In this document: piece after piece, positions 1 through 13,475 of the stretch | How the letters are laid out: each line of letters begins with the position of its first letter | Position numbering within the stretch: the first letter of the stretch is position 1 | Assembly (NCBI GenBank): GCA_022578605.1 | Contig: MU394156.1 | Span: forward strand, 25,673 to 89,672 | Source: Camillea tinctor | Taxonomy: Eukaryota; Ascomycota; Sordariomycetes; Xylariales; Xylariaceae | Direction of reading: 5' to 3' | Length of the DNA stretch: 64,000 bases | Program-made: the position numbers and the translations under genes | The notes under the pieces: generated by a model | Seen by the model: only the letters and a program-made list of their open reading frames with translations | Told to the model about the DNA's origin: nothing | Databases searched by the model: none

Positions 1-689
1 ATGCGTTTTCCAGCCTCATGAATCATCCTCGTGCTGTGTAGGGTGAGTAAGCTTCAGAAAAGAGAAATTAAATCTATGCCGGAATAATTCTCTTTTTCTT
101 TCGTACAATGACATATATTACTTGATTTTGTGCCCCTGGGACAAAATCTCCTATGACCATCCGAAGATAGCTTAATGTTTCAAAAATACTTTTTAGGATT
201 TTCCTCAAAGTGGACTTGTTTATCATATTCCCGGTTAGATATGTCGGAGTCTTTTTACTTATATACTTGTAAGTATACATGAGAGACTACACGTTTCTTC
301 ATCTCAAAGACCGTCTGCTCGGTGCGAGCATAATATATGGATTTCTCGAGACAGATGTTAATCTAGGATACGAATGGAAATTAAGAACAGGCAAGGTCAC
401 GATGAGAACCTTGAACGGAAGTAAGTGATATTCTTGTTGCGCGAGGAACTAAATTACTTAGGCGATCCCGCGCGGCGGCGTGACTTATTTGCATACAAAC
501 TGTCTTTTCGTTCTATTCCTAGGCTGAGCTCAGCTCCTCACAGGAACCAAGATACAAAGGTTTCCCTTCAAGATACATTGTATGACATCTACGTTATCCA
601 TTGAGACCTCATTACACCTTTGCTCTCCATTCCAACCACGCAGGTCGTATAGGTTTCCACTTACCACAAAGTAGTCCGATATTTACTAG
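1..689. other. Non-coding flank at the left edge
   Basis: No convincing coding sequence was found. The stretch contains only short open frames without recognisable protein signatures. The part next to 690 is the 3' flank of the peptide transporter on the minus strand and should hold its 3' UTR. Confidence 0.5.
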
Positions 690-2800
690 CTAATCATCCG
701 TGTGAAGCTTCTTGTCCAGTCCCTGCACATGCATGACCTTCTCTTGGTCAGCCTGGGCCTTCTCAATGGCGGAGAAATCCTCGTTCTGGTTCCTGGTCCC
801 TTTGAAGACACTATCAGGCAGCGCGTTGAGCGCCTCTTCCTCCTTGTCTGTCCGGCGGAAAGAGAAGTGAAAAACGAGACCGCCAAGCGCTGCGATGATA
901 GCAACCGTCATGTAGAGCCATACCAGATTAGGATCCTCGGAGAGCGGCACGAACGCCTGGGAGATGGCCGACGAGAAGGCCTGAGAGAACCAAAAAACAC
1001 CGGTGATGAAGCCACGCATATTCTTGGGTGCTTTGGTGAAGGCGTACTCAAGACCAGTGATTGACGCAAAAATCTCCGAGAGCGCAATCAGCACGTAGGC
1101 GGGTGTTTGGATCCAGACACTGAGAGGTGGCTTGTAGGCAGATTCAGGGATGCTTGCGTCATCTTCGAGGCCGACGGACGCTCTGATGGTCGCCTGGCAG
1201 CCCGAGGCGGTGCCATACCCCGAGATTTCTCGACAGGGCGATTGCTGATATATGTAATGTTGAATAATAGCAGCGACAACCATGGCCAAGGTCCCTAGAG
1301 CGAAACCGGTGGTAATCTTTTTGATAGGCGTGAAGTTGATTCCCATTTTCCTCAAGAAGGGATAGAAGAATTTGTCACATATTGGGATGAAAATCAACAA
1401 TGCGATAGGGTCAAGGTTGTTCACGACATCATTCGGCACGCCGTTGAGCGTCATGGTCGCAGCTTGGGAAGTCAGGTTGGAGGTAAGCTGGTTATAAGGC
1501 AGCCAGTAGATTGGAAACACGAAGAACACCGCGCAGGCTTTGATGCCGCGGCGAACCTCCTCGACCCAATTGTCGTCGAAAGTCATCCAAGCCGGGCGCT
1601 CCGCCTCGGGAATTTTGCTGGGCTTCACTCTGTCGAAAAACCCAGGCTCGCGGATGTTCTGTATTAACTTAACGGGGTTGAGAGACCAACGACCTTTCAT
1701 AGACAAGAATAGCAAACCAAAGAATTTGCCCAGTACTGAACCGGTGGGTGGACGGCGCGTGTACTTGGATTTGAAGGCAAGCAAGACCATGGGACAGAGG
1801 ATAAACAGCACGGTAGGTAAAGTGAAAGCGAGCCAGAAACCAACGTATTTCTCGGCGTAAACCATGGAAATCTGACCTACGAGCGAGCCTACGTTAATGA
1901 AAAAGTAGTATCGCATGTAAATGACGGAAATAGTTAGGACAGGATCCTGAACGACGCGTTCGCCACTTTTCAGCGTCTTGATGATGGCGCGAGGCTGGGT
2001 GGCTTCGTATTGCTCGGCGATCATGGGGGAGATATTGGCCTTGAAAAACCCGACACCAATGCCGAAGAAGATAAGACCGACGGCGAAACAGCCGAGTGCA
2101 CCATTCGGATTCGCTATAACAGGAGGCAGCGCTGAGATGATGATGATGATGTGTCCGAATGTGGCGACAACAATGGCGACGTGAATGGTCTTGTATTTCC
2201 CCCAGTATGTGTCGGATAGGTATCCACCTTATCGAGTGGCGGTCAATACCAACATCGCATTGGAAGGACTGAAGATAGTTGGGCTTCATTCACTTACCGA
2301 CCAGTGGCATGAGGTAGGCCCAAAAGCTGTTAAAGGTGACGAGACCGGTGGAGGCGCGCTGGCCTTGGTCGAGGGCACCGGGCTGGCCGTACGTACCTGC
2401 ATTGCCGGCGGAGGAGTTCGGAGGTAGAGGTTGCTGGATGAAGTTTACGACTACGGATAATCATTATTTGGTTGGTTGATTAGCTGGGGTCAACGTATTA
2501 GAAATAGAGTCAGGAGCACGTACAGACGGCAGTGGTGCCATAGTATGCAAATCGTTCACAGAGCTCAATGAAAGCGATGGTATAGATGATCCAGTTAATC
2601 TTGCCCTTGACGCGCCGTAAAGTCTCGAGTTCGGACTGCGTGGGATATACCTCGCCGTCGGGACCCCGAAGGAGGTCGTCCGAATCGGAGGTCGAATGAA
2701 TGATACCCACATCGGACTCTTTTTTGGCGTCCACTATTTTGTTCTCATTGACCAGGTGCTTTTCATCAGGCGCCGGGGCCGCATCGACGTCCGTCGACAT
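690..2800 (-). CDS. POT/PTR2-family oligopeptide transporter
   Basis: Proton-coupled di/tripeptide importer of the plasma membrane (POT/NRT1/PTR family), 655 residues in my model. Exons on the minus strand are 2800-2524, 2450-2298 and 2227-690, with introns of 73 and 70 nt; the joined frame is open throughout. The acidic N-terminal tail is followed by FIELCERFAYYGTTAVF at the first membrane segment, then the loop GALDQGQRASTGL, and GGYLSDTYWGK across the second junction, which are hallmark fungal PTR2 sequences. Further on YYFFINVGSLVGQ matches the family signature, and many hydrophobic segments suggest 12 helices. A long loop with cysteines (PCREISGYGTASGCQ) precedes the last membrane segments. 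The length is usual for fungal members. Substrate range cannot be read from sequence. No related gene is adjacent. Confidence 0.93.
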
Positions 2801-4993
2801 GGTTGAAGGGGACTTGGTTAGTTATCACGCTTCAAAGAGTACGTATGTATATGTTTTAAACTACCTACCTAGGTAGTGCGAAGAGGTATATTGGAATTGG
2901 AAAACAGAGTAGAATACTATAAGTAATGAAGAAGGTTGAATGGGGAGGGAAAAGGAGAAATGAAACAAAACAAGAAAACGGTGGGAAGATTCTGATAATT
3001 TATTTGTTTTGGCTCAATCATTTTTACATAGGTAACCTAGGTAAGTAGAGTTATTTTTCTGGGCATTGCTGAGGAGGGTAGTAAAATCGTACCCTTTGTT
3101 ACTCTTCATCCTTTTTTTTTTTCCTTTTCACTCTCTGTAACTCGGCATAGACCAAGCGAGATGGGTATTGGTGTCCTGGTGCTCTCCACTTGCATCCATG
3201 AATCCTCCCTCTATCAATACAACCGTTGCGTTGAGATCGTGTTGTGAAGAGAGGCTACGGTCTTGGCAGCCATACCCAGTCAAAGTCAAAGCCAGATGTA
3301 AGTTGGATGATCGGCGGCGATGTGTAGATAGTAGGCACTGCTTACGGAGGCAGGAGGGTCACGCCACAGCACGGCATCACAACCTAGCAGGACAAGTCAA
3401 TATTACTGGTGCATGCATACCTACCTAGTAGGTAGTTAGTAGACATGCATGGAATCACCTCAGATGTGTTAGTTTCTGTAAGTTACCAAGTTCATACATC
3501 GTGCTATATTGGAACTTAAACTTCCTCATTCTTTGGACCCTACTTCTTACACCAATATCAATATGTCTAGTATGTAGTTACCTAGGTAGTTTTCTTCATT
3601 CAATTTTATTATTATATATATTTTGATATACTTGTTATCCTTATTGACAACATTGGAATCTTATAGCGTATCAAATACGACTACTTACGATAAAAGGATG
3701 TCCTTCTGTGTAGTGACGATTCACTAATTGAGACTCTCAGTACCTACCTAGGTAGTCATGTATACAGTAACCTAGTAGTCTACCCAGTCAGCCCAGTTAC
3801 CCTAGGTACTCGGTAGCTTTGCAGTGCATTAACCTAGAAGGATCTAGGCTGCTAGGTTCGGTTAGTGTACACTAGCAAATCCTGGTAAATACATATCAAT
3901 CTGGGGTAATCCACCCTACTAACCCGCTAATTCTATTCGTGTTCAGAACAACTAAAAGCAACATCTTTCCTTACAACCGCATGTGCTCGAATCGACTCTT
4001 TAACGTTGGATACCTAGGTAGACAGGTATGTAGCCCAAGCTTCAGTCGTCCATTATGTCTAGGTATAACCTTTGGTTGAGAGGTGGATAGGTAGGAGGAC
4101 TTGCTCGGGGATATTATTTGATTAATCTTGTGATTTCTTTCTTATCTCCTGCCAATTCCGGCCTGCTCATCCACTGCCTCGTGTAAGCCAAGACTACGAA
4201 GATGTGGTGTCGATAAGCACTACGAGCATTGGCGCTTCATTAATATACTTCGTAAGTACCCCAAATTGAGTATACCTGCGGGAAACGTTCAAGCGAAGCC
4301 CTGCAGCCCTATGGACTGATACACCGAATTCATCTGCTCACGATCGAACGGCTATCGGCGGAAAGAAATCTTTAGCCTGTCCGAGAATATCAAGAACGAC
4401 TTCCAAGCCCCTAGGGACGGCATAGTAACCCACATCGTAAGATCATTCAACACCTACCTAGTTAGGCAAGTGGACTTCCCCTAGGATAGGTTACGCTTCC
4501 AAACAGGTCGCTTGCCTTGGAAATAGACAATACTAACCTAGCGTCCAAGTTCTAAGAATGCCAAGTTTCGTATTATGTATTAAATAGCTCGTGAAGAGAG
4601 ATATAACAAGTGAAAGAGCTTTCATAGTATGCTTCTGTTTCATTCACCTACCCGTGATGACAGGATTCTATATAGGAACTTGGGCGCCGTAGCTAGGAAT
4701 TGTGTTACTCGGTTAGACAAGAGACATATCCCATAATTATATAACCTAGTGAATTTATAATAGACACTATGGTAGAATATATGCTGCATCCCAAATTACA
4801 ACACCCACAGGTCAGTGCAGTCAAAGATGCTGCGGTATCCTTCCAAATAGGTCGTGGCCCGTAAAGCTACGGTAACTCTAGTATGGCAAGATGCGAGACA
4901 CGGACCCAAGATGAAATAACCTGAACGGTGTAATGTAATAACCGCCAAACCCCTAAGATTGCCTGTCTTAATATCAATCAAACACTCCATCAT
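2801..4993. other. Intergenic region rich in TACCTAGGTA palindromes
   Basis: This 2.2 kb between the peptide transporter and the FMN dehydrogenase has no supported gene. It holds repeated copies of CCTACCTAGGTAG-like palindromes (near 2865, 3033, 3581, 3743, 3803 and 4011) and a poly-T run near 3112. Promoter and 5' UTR of the minus-strand peptide transporter should lie at its left end. Confidence 0.5.
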
Positions 4994-6775
4994 CTACAGG
5001 CGACTCAGCTTGCCAGGATTCCAGAGTTCATTGAGCAACCGCGCCGCATTTACGCGATCGGGCTTTGCCTGGTCAAGCGAGGTCATACCAATGAGTCGCA
5101 TGCCCATGGTCAACTCGTCGGAGAGTACTGTGACGAACAAGCCAAAAAACATCAGCGAATTTGAACCGAAGGGGGAGGGAGAGGAAGCAAATGTAAACAA
5201 TAACAATAATGAGGAATATACGGGTTCAAGGCCGTCAGCCGGGGTGGGAACAACTCACTGTCGATGCATCTTTCCACGCCTTTCTCCCCGTACGCCGCAA
5301 GCGCGTAGAAGAACGGCCGGCCTAGGCCTACCGCCCGCGCGCCCAGACACAATGCCTTCAGCACGTCGGCGCCATCGCGGCATCCACCATCGACGAAGAC
5401 TTCGAGCTTCTCCAGCACGTGCGGCTCGTACGTCCAGATCTCGAGGAGGGTCGTTAGGGCATCGGGCGCGCTGTGGGCTTGCCGGCCCCCATGATTGCTT
5501 AGCAGGATCCCCTGCACCCCGTGCTCCAGGGCCAGCCGTGCGTCCTCCGCACACTGTATGCCCTTGATCACGATCGGTCGGTCGGCTCCCCACTCCGCGC
5601 GGATCCATGACAAGTCCGCCCACGATAGCGCCGCCTGGAATTGGTTCGCCGCTACGTGGGCACGCCGCCCGAACCCGGCACTTTCCGCTTCGGCCTCGAG
5701 GCCGAGCTCGAGCGCTTCGGTGGCCTGCAGACGCCGGTCTCCTGTTCGTTTACCGATTACGGGCGTATCGACCGTGACCCATAGGCTCCGGAACCCGAGA
5801 GCTCGCGCGCGTCGGATGCGCGCTATCGCAGCAGACCGGTCTCTAGGGATGTAAAGTTGATAGTGCAGCTGGGCAGGCGGGAACGATTCCGTGTCGTCTT
5901 CCAACTTCTTATCCTCTTGCTGCCCATTCACGCCATTGGTCAAAGATTCGCGATTCCTAGCCTCTTCCACCTTTCCCTGCTCCTCCTGGAAAACCGCCAT
6001 AATATCCGGCGCCGGCACCGTTGACTCGGTGCTCAGGACGCCGTGCACGCCGCGTCGTGCGAGCGCCTTAACAACAGCCGCCTCGCCATCCGCGTGCGAA
6101 CGTCCTAGCTGCCCCATCGGCGAAACGTAGAAAGGCATCGCCGCGGGAAACCCTAGGATCGTGGTTCGCGCCGATACGCGGCTCACGTCCTGCAGCACGC
6201 GGGGTCGGAACTGAACGCGCCCCCATGACTCGATATTCCCGCGCAGTGAGAGACCCGAGGCCGCTGAGCTCGTCACGTAGGAAAGCGCTTTGGCTGGAAG
6301 CACGGTCGTCGCGGCAGGTTCAAAGTCCAGGAGACTGACGCACTGCGAGATGTGCGGTGGCCCAATTCGTGATCCGGTCGTGGTAGTGATAGGCGCTGTG
6401 CTGACGATGCCATTTTCGTGCTGAGAACTGATAGGGAGTGAGGATCTCGTCGCGGGATCGACCTCACCTATATGGCTGTCTTCCGGGAGGTATTGGAGCA
6501 CATCCGGAGAATGGATCCTACGGAACTCGGCAGTTGCATCCTGTATGAAACTTAGTTTTCTATGATTTTGCCACAAGATATCCCATCCCGCAACGACTAT
6601 GGCGGGAGTTTACCTGTATACATACCTGTCCACTATGTTTTAGCAATATTGCTGGTCCACCTGGGTGCTGGTTTAAGTACGATGTTACGTCGTACACCTT
6701 GCTGTCTACGACCAACCAGCAGGATGAAGTGGTGCGGTGCTTTATAATCTCGTTGGTAGTCAACGTCAACGTCAT
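4994..6775 (-). CDS. Flavocytochrome b2-like FMN-dependent 2-hydroxyacid dehydrogenase
   Basis: Predicted two-domain flavoenzyme, 521 residues: an N-terminal cytochrome b5-like heme domain followed by an FMN alpha-hydroxyacid dehydrogenase barrel, the architecture of yeast L-lactate:cytochrome c oxidoreductase. Exons (minus) are 6775-6626, 6540-5259 and 5127-4994; introns are 85 and 131 nt. The heme domain shows NQHPGGPAILL and the second histidine in RRIHSPD. The barrel shows YVTSSAASG, FYVSPMGQLG, HYQLYIPRDR, the flavin-binding lysine in IVIKGI, SNHGGRQ with the catalytic His and Arg, and DGGCRDGADVLKALCLGARAVGLGRPF. The last exon supplies the expected LSDELTMGMRLIGM tail. The protein starts almost directly at the heme domain, with no mitochondrial presequence, so a cytosolic enzyme or another hydroxyacid substrate is possible. 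After HGGRQ the usual LD is AH. A roughly 35-residue Lys/Glu/Asn-rich insert lies in the mobile loop region. Confidence 0.9.
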
Positions 6776-9700
6776 GATGGAGGTGTATGCAAGAGTACTG
6801 GGTGGCTGATCGATGTTGCTTGAGAGTGATGATCACCTGCCAAGGGCCTAGGTTAAAGAATTAATTCCCAAGATGGTCTTTTTAATTCGGTATTAAATAA
6901 GAAAACACTCCATGGCCTATCTCCATTCACCCCTCACGACCATTCAAGGAAAGGGGGGTTGAATCCGGAGTTAATATGGGGTAAATTGAGATACACATTG
7001 TGGACCTGCCATAGCAGGCCAATCAGTACTGCATCATTACTGATGAAACGGTGTTGATCCTGCCGGCAATTTATGTCGGTGGCCTTTGTCGCCATTGTGT
7101 CGCCATATGGGATGATCAACCACATACGCTTTCTTTTCGAATATAGAAGCACGCTATGTTCCGGAAAGTGTATACCTAATTGTTAATGAAAGATTATGTC
7201 ATTGTTTGTTTGGTATGTAAAACCCACCTACCTAATAGGCATTCCGTACCTATTATACATACCTAGGTATGTGCACCTGAATACATCAACCATTACTCTA
7301 TACCGACAAACTGTGCGAGAAGTCTAAGAGGGGAGCTTGCTTTTGACCAAGACACACAGGTCCTTAAACTTACGGACATAATCATTTTCACTGCACAATA
7401 TTACAGGTCTTAGGGGCCAGTTGTTGCATTAAATCCCATGACGCCCTAATCTATTTTTCCTGATTTAAGTTTCAAGAGATGAAAATTTCCCGAAATAAAA
7501 ACACAGATCTAGTGAATGACTAACGGCAATTGTAGAGTATTCTGTGATATTTATTCACCCTTAGTATACGGTCCGTAGTTGGCACTTGTCCTGATTATGT
7601 TTGAAAATGATATCGTCCCCATCTTATGCCATCAACCGGTTTTAAAAGAACTGTGCGGCCTCGCACAATAGATTAAGTAGCCAAAATTACCATCGTGAAA
7701 AGCCGCTCATGTATGTGGAAAATAGTCTGAAATGATCCGTTTGGGGCGCTCTAGGATACGTTGATATGAACTAGGTCTGAGCAAAGTTCGAAGTTTTTAT
7801 GGAATCGAACATCTGAATCATAACAAATGTCAACCCCCACACACTAATATGACCTGCGACAGTAACTGCTCTAGGTATCCAAAAGGAGAGCGAGGGAGGG
7901 AACTATTCCCTTTGGAATAGTAAAACCCCTTAAATCCTCAAGCCCCCCCCCTATTCCCCCATAAACTCGACATCATTTTCGCATTATACCATCTGAGCAG
8001 GCTTTTTTCCCCATTCATCTCTGTCTCTTATACTCTACCCCCGAATGAATTTTCACAACTTCTTGCTATTAGTAATAACTAGAAGTAGATTACCTAGAGG
8101 TGATGGCACTACAAGGCTAAGAGCTACTGTAGGATACGTACAATAGAGTCGCAAGAGCACTGATATTTTCAATATAACTTCTTGAGTGGTGGGTATCAGC
8201 GCAGAAGTAGCTGCCTCCTGCCCTCTCTCTGTCTGTCTCTGTGGGGGATGGCCCCATATGGCACACACAAGGCTCAGGGCACAACGGGATATATTGCCGT
8301 GCTATCGAGCTATACGTGTGTGTGTGTGTGTGTGAAAGAGAGAGAGAGAGATAATGATAAAACCCAAAAAGGGGACTAAATACTAAGGCCTGCTGAGTCA
8401 TTCTGACGTAACATAACAACTAAAATGCAAAGCACCTTGCACGTTACTTGCATATCTTTCGTGACGGATACCCTTTGATAGAAACCAAGAGAGCTTAACC
8501 TATTCGCACAAATGTATAAAAGGAACAAGACTCGCAAACCTATCATGACCCACCAGGAGCTCTTGTCAGTGCCAACGAATTAGCGAGGAAGACAAAGAAA
8601 GAGACGCGTGCTTCAACTTACATGTAGAATGTTATAGAATCTATCATGGATGTCCCCAGTGTCATTGCCTAGGCCAAGTTCCATGGTTTGAAAGTCTAAA
8701 GGGGAAATGTTAGAACTGATATAGATGCAAAATATTGAGGCAACTTAAAAACATGGCAACAAGTACCAAGTAATCATCCTAGCATAGGCTACCACTGGTG
8801 CTTTTCCTGGAAAGAGTATCGCGAAATGACGATGAAGAGTGTGATGAAGTTGAATATGGAATACTTAATAACGATAGATGTAGCATTTGTTTCCATGACG
8901 ACACCTTCGCTGTCGCTACGCGTGGTGCCTCTTTGCTCTGTACTGATCATATCCTCGTGAGCTTAACTTCGAGGTTGACGTATACTCGTAAGGATTGGTT
9001 GCCGTGGGATTTGAGGAGGCAGCAATAGCGAAGGGAACACAGGACAGACAGATAATGAGAAGAGGATTGTGTAGTCACTGTGGGGATGTAAAATATCAAT
9101 GCGACCTTCACACCGACTGCACCATACACTATTCAGAAAACATTTGTTCCAAACACAGTTGCTTACTATAATTCAGAAAAGAGATCCCCATCTTGTCCAA
9201 CAATGCCATCTAGAAAATGTACCTCATGCTTACTTAGGGTAGCCTGTGGAATTTTCACTATTCATGACAATACTGCGTAAGGACTTGAATCGGCATTTTA
9301 CAAGCGATATAGGGATTGGATGAATGTCTTTTAAACCAGTATTTTCTAGTTTTTAGAGTGGCATTCAGGTCGCCATGTCGGAACCTTGCGCGTAGGTGGT
9401 TATGCCGGATTTATGCAACTTAAAGATCATCTTAAGGAGCATCCCCCTAAAGCGGCTACATATAAGAGCTCGATCATCTCAAATGTCAGGTCGCCTAGAA
9501 TCTGGAAAGCCTATGGTATACTTAACCCACGTGTTCTACTTTAGATGGAGCCACAACCTGTTTGCGAGCTTCGTATTCCTAATCGAGAAACAACTGGAGA
9601 AACTTGAAGCATTGGCTATAAAAGATGACATGGTATGTGATCAGGAGAAACTTATGACTATATTGTTCCTTAACTATTTACTATTTCATGAGGGACATTT

Positions 9701-10580
9701 TGCATCAGAATTACTGAGGGGGTTTTCTACTTTGTATCGTGTTAGTCACATAAATCTTGGCTTATAATAAGCGCGCCATTGGGCTTTTTTACCACTCGTG
9801 ATGCATACACACGAAGTGTAGATAATTGCAAATACTGTAGGGTGCATATTAGTATATGTCAAAGCAACGAGACATAGGGACACTCCGATATAACCGCCGG
9901 CCGTGGATTCTTGGGAATTTAATCCGGCTACGATCCTCACCTGATTCTTGATCGACCCCGCCTTTTCTATAATCAGGTGCTCTGCTATACCCATGGCTAT
10001 GCCAGTGTGCATGTATAGTCCGTGGCACCCTGGAAGATTGGATATCAATGCTTAATTATATACCTAATAAACTTAAGAGAGTCAAAGCAACTGAAGCAAG
10101 ATTGAGAGGAAGAATGTTAAGAATATCTTCCATATCGTATGTAACCAGCCAATGAATGTGTGGAGAGTTCAGGGACTATTCGTTATAATCGCCCCAATCG
10201 GAAAGTTTACAACTTAACCGCCTAACCTAGTATCATCCTCGACCCTGTTCTGGGGTGCTCCGCCGACAACACGAGGAACAAAGAGAGGCATTGAGGCAGA
10301 TCTCCACCCCCCTTGTCGGTTCCATATTGCCCGTTTACACGGAATATTCCTCTCTAATCCCACCATGCGTCGTAGCACACGTTGAGTACCGGTGTGGTCT
10401 GTTGAGACGACCAAGTGTGCCTCTTTGTAGAATATAAATAACCCTCCCGCATGGGGTTATTTAATCTGCGTCCCTGCGTTGTACCTGCAGCTGCGATTCT
10501 ACATCGCATCGTAGATCTTGTCCGGCATTCGTTTATCTACTCCCTTGGTGACCCCGAATATATTATCTCACCAACAGAAA
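6776..10580. other. Long intergenic region with one dispersed repeat
   Basis: About 3.8 kb without a supported gene. It contains the upstream region of the FMN dehydrogenase, a TACCTAGGTA palindrome near 7260, a GT/GA microsatellite and the LTR-like repeat at 8240. A 123-codon open frame at 9396-9767 has no recognisable features and lies in AT-rich sequence. The 3' end, from about 10430, is the promoter and 5' UTR of the GH43 gene. Confidence 0.5.
8240..8411 (+). repeat. LTR-like dispersed repeat, copy 1
   Basis: First of three diverged copies (others at 29705-29878 and, inverted, 45271-45450). It starts TGTGGGGGATggCCCC, includes a block close to GGGCACAACGGGATATATTG, then a (GT)n(GA)n microsatellite, AACCCAAAAAGGGG and GGCCTGCTGAGTCATtCTGACGTAA at the end. 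The TGT start and the lack of an open frame suggest a solo-LTR or a short non-autonomous element. Confidence 0.7.
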
Positions 10581-12216
10581 ATGAACAGGATGCCTTCTCT
10601 GCGTTCGCTTTTGCTAGCTGCCTTGGCTTCAGCTGCTGAGGCAAGCTTGCAAGTAGTACCCGGCGCGACCTGGACGGCGGTGAGTGTTCACCGGGTAAAT
10701 GCGTGCAAGACAATAAAATGCTAACATGTCAAAAAAGTCCAATAGCCAGCATGTTCAGGCACACGGAGCGGGAGTGATACGCGTCGACTCCACGTACTAC
10801 CTCATTGGCGAGGACAAGACCAACGGGTCTGCCTTCCAGAACGTCAACTGCTACTCGTCTCAGGATCTAGTGCAGTGGAAATACGAGGGTGCTCTACTCT
10901 CTCGCACCGACAGCGGTGATCTGGGTCCTAACCGCGTTGTCGAGCGCCCCAAGGTACTATTCAATGAGGCCACCGGCAAGTACGTACTCTGGATGCACAT
11001 CGACTCGTCAAACTATGGCGAGGCTAAGGTTGGTGTTGCCGTAGGCGACACGGTTTGTGGCTCGTATGGTAAGTGTCAAAACTATTTCTCAGTATGCTTT
11101 AACCGACGTCGTGGACGAGAAAGGGAAAAGATAATTCTATCTACATCATATATTAAAGAAGAAAGGCGATTTTCTAGAACATGAGGTTTTCTAAGCAATT
11201 TCTACTTGTGTAAGCTTACACCCCTTTCTCCGTACAGAATACCAAGGCTCCTTCCAACCACTCGACCACCAGAGTCGTGACATGGGTCTCTTTGCCGACG
11301 ATGATGGCACAGGGTATCTGCTCTCTGAGGATCGACAGAACGGCCTACGCATCATGAAGCTGGCGTCTGATTATCTCAGCGTCGAGTCAAGCACCTATCT
11401 CTGGTCTGACAGCATCGAGGCCCCTGCCCTCGTCAAGGTTGACGGGCGATACTACATGTTCGGCTCTCGCCTCACGGGCTGGGACCCGAATGATAATCTC
11501 TACAGCACCTCAACCTCGCTTACCGAGGGATGGAGCTCCTGGGCTACGTATGTTGCTTCCTCCTCTCTAAATCTCCTTTTATTTTTGATTGTTTGCTGAC
11601 TGCAACCCAATCTAGTTTCGCCGATGTAGGCAGCAAAACATACACCTCGCAGACTAACTACGTTCTACCCCTCCCTGACGGCACTGTAATCTACCTTGGC
11701 GACCGCTGGAAATCCAGCAACCTCATGGCTTCGACCTACGTCTGGTTGCCTCTCAACATCTCTGGTACTACTGTTACCATGGCAAACCGTGCCTCATGGG
11801 TCCCCCCTTCCAGTGCCGCGCCCGCATCCACGACCTACGCCTTCAGCGCTGCGACGTACGCCGGCTCTGCTCGCAACGTGACCTGCTCTGGCTGCTCGAG
11901 CGGTTCTGCGGCGGGGTATATTGGGGGAGACGAGAACGGCAGCCTGACGTTTTCGGGTATTCGTAGCGATGCGTCTACACGCAGCACCGTGCAAATCCGC
12001 TATGCTAACGGGGATAGCACGTCCCGTTATGCCGGAGTACGGGTCAACGGTGGCGGGGCGATCAAAATCGCATTTTTGCCTACATTCGGGTCCGTCGGCA
12101 CGAGCACTCTGAACGTGGACTTGCGAGCCGGTGGAGACAGCAATACTATTGTCATCGAGGGAATCGATGGAGGGTGGGGGCCCGATGTAGATCAGTTGAT
12201 TGTTCCCGTGTCGTAA
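10581..12216 (+). CDS. Secreted GH43 exo-beta-1,3-galactanase-like enzyme with CBM35-like domain
   Basis: Predicted extracellular enzyme that trims beta-1,3-galactan chains of plant arabinogalactan, 446 residues. Exons are 10581-10679, 10738-11068, 11238-11547 and 11616-12216; introns of 58, 169 and 68 nt keep the frame. The N-terminus is a signal peptide (SLRSLLLAALASAAEA). The five-blade beta-propeller domain follows, with QHVQAHGAGVIRVDSTYYLIGEDKTNG, VERPKVLFNEATGKYVLWMH, SRDMGLFADDDGTGYLLSEDRQNGL and DSIEAPALVKVDGRYYMFGS, typical of GH43 subfamily 24. From about residue 320 a C-terminal beta-rich module (YAGSARNVTCSGCSSGSAAGYIGG...GWGPDVDQLIV) resembles CBM35, the arrangement of the Phanerochaete galactanase. 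The start chosen is the first ATG giving a signal peptide; a second ATG lies three codons later. It stands alone, not in a visible sugar-degradation cluster. Confidence 0.9.
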
Positions 12217-13475
12217 GCGGGCTCATCTTGCGTTAACTAACATATGCTTTGTCTTGACTACCTGGTTAGACTACATATGCATGGGACACGAGAGTAGAGT
12301 GGTAGATGATAATATGAGACTGATTGTTAAGGGATTAGTCAATATATAGCAAATTGACATAATTATCGAACCATTCCGCTGCGGTCTATGTAATGGCAGA
12401 TTTAAATTATAGGTAGCATAAAAATAGCATGATTGAGGAATAGCGCTAGAGACTCGAAATCAAAGAAGAAAAAAAAAGATGGACATCGTTGTGTGTAGAA
12501 ACAAGTGAAGTAGGTATTCATGAGATTCATCTATCCACGTGATTGGGGGAAGAAAATTCGTTACACCAACGGCCTTGAAACCTTGTGTTCTCTGCTTCTC
12601 CTCCTTGCTCATCATTTCTTCAAACATCATATTCCACCAAATATGTATATGAGGGGGGGACAACCAAGGGTTAGAGTCACGTCCCTTCACTGCCAGTTTC
12701 TCTACCCCTGCTTCTGCGACATCCTCTCACTCCTACTCGAAATACACTGCCAAAATAGCAATTACACTTAAGCAGCCGGTCCAGCCGAAGCAGCAACAGC
12801 AACAATACAGGTTCACATACATTTCCTTTACCATGCTGACCACTTCAGACTTCAACACTGTATCCTGTAAATATCCAGGAATACAGAGTTCGATGTAGGG
12901 GGGGCCGGTAAGTCGTCTTATCGCATTGTGACCGGAAACTGGGAAATACAAGGGAATAAAGATGCCCCGGGCTTGTCTTAGAAAAACATATCCACAATCC
13001 TGGGTTAAAAGTGATCGATGGACGAAGGTGCCTATAATTCCGGGTCGCAGAGAGAAAAACAAATAATGAACTTCCCTAAACAGATAGAAGGGATCAAGAT
13101 AAGAAAAAGGTTTAACACGGGGATATACCGGCTGAAAAAGGGCAGGTCGAGTCATATAGTCGCCCCTACGTCTAGGACCTCTATTATACCCTAGATATAG
13201 AGGATGGCATGTTTCCGTCATGACAAGTGACGGCGAATGCATTGGTTGGTACTGACCACCGCTCCAAGGCTGGCTATAATCGCCGCCGGGTGGTTGTTTT
13301 GAAACTGCGAAAGGGGAATTTCAAAAGAGCGACAGGCCCTAGTATATGAAAGAAAGTGGTATCAAGTCGTAATGAGCCATAAACGCCACGCCATATCGGA
13401 ACCGGGAATGTTGTAAAGGCATTAAGGTATATTGAGCTCTGGAAGCCCAAGAAGTACTTGGGGTTGGCCGGCCCT
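12217..13475. other. Convergent 3' flanks of GH43 and RasGAP genes
   Basis: The GH43 gene (plus) and the RasGAP gene (minus) point at each other, so this 1.26 kb should hold both 3' UTRs. A 169-codon minus-strand open frame at 12733-13242 has no recognisable domain and a cysteine-run tail; I read it as chance coding within the 3' flank. No RNA gene was seen. Confidence 0.5.

Noticed and set aside
9396..9767. Plus-strand open frame of 123 codons
   Set aside because: Composition is unlike the real genes nearby and no family trait is visible; kept only as a remark.
12733..13242. Minus-strand open frame of 169 codons between GH43 and RasGAP
   Set aside because: No domain or codon pattern; has a Cys run and lies in the converging 3' flanks, so it is probably chance.
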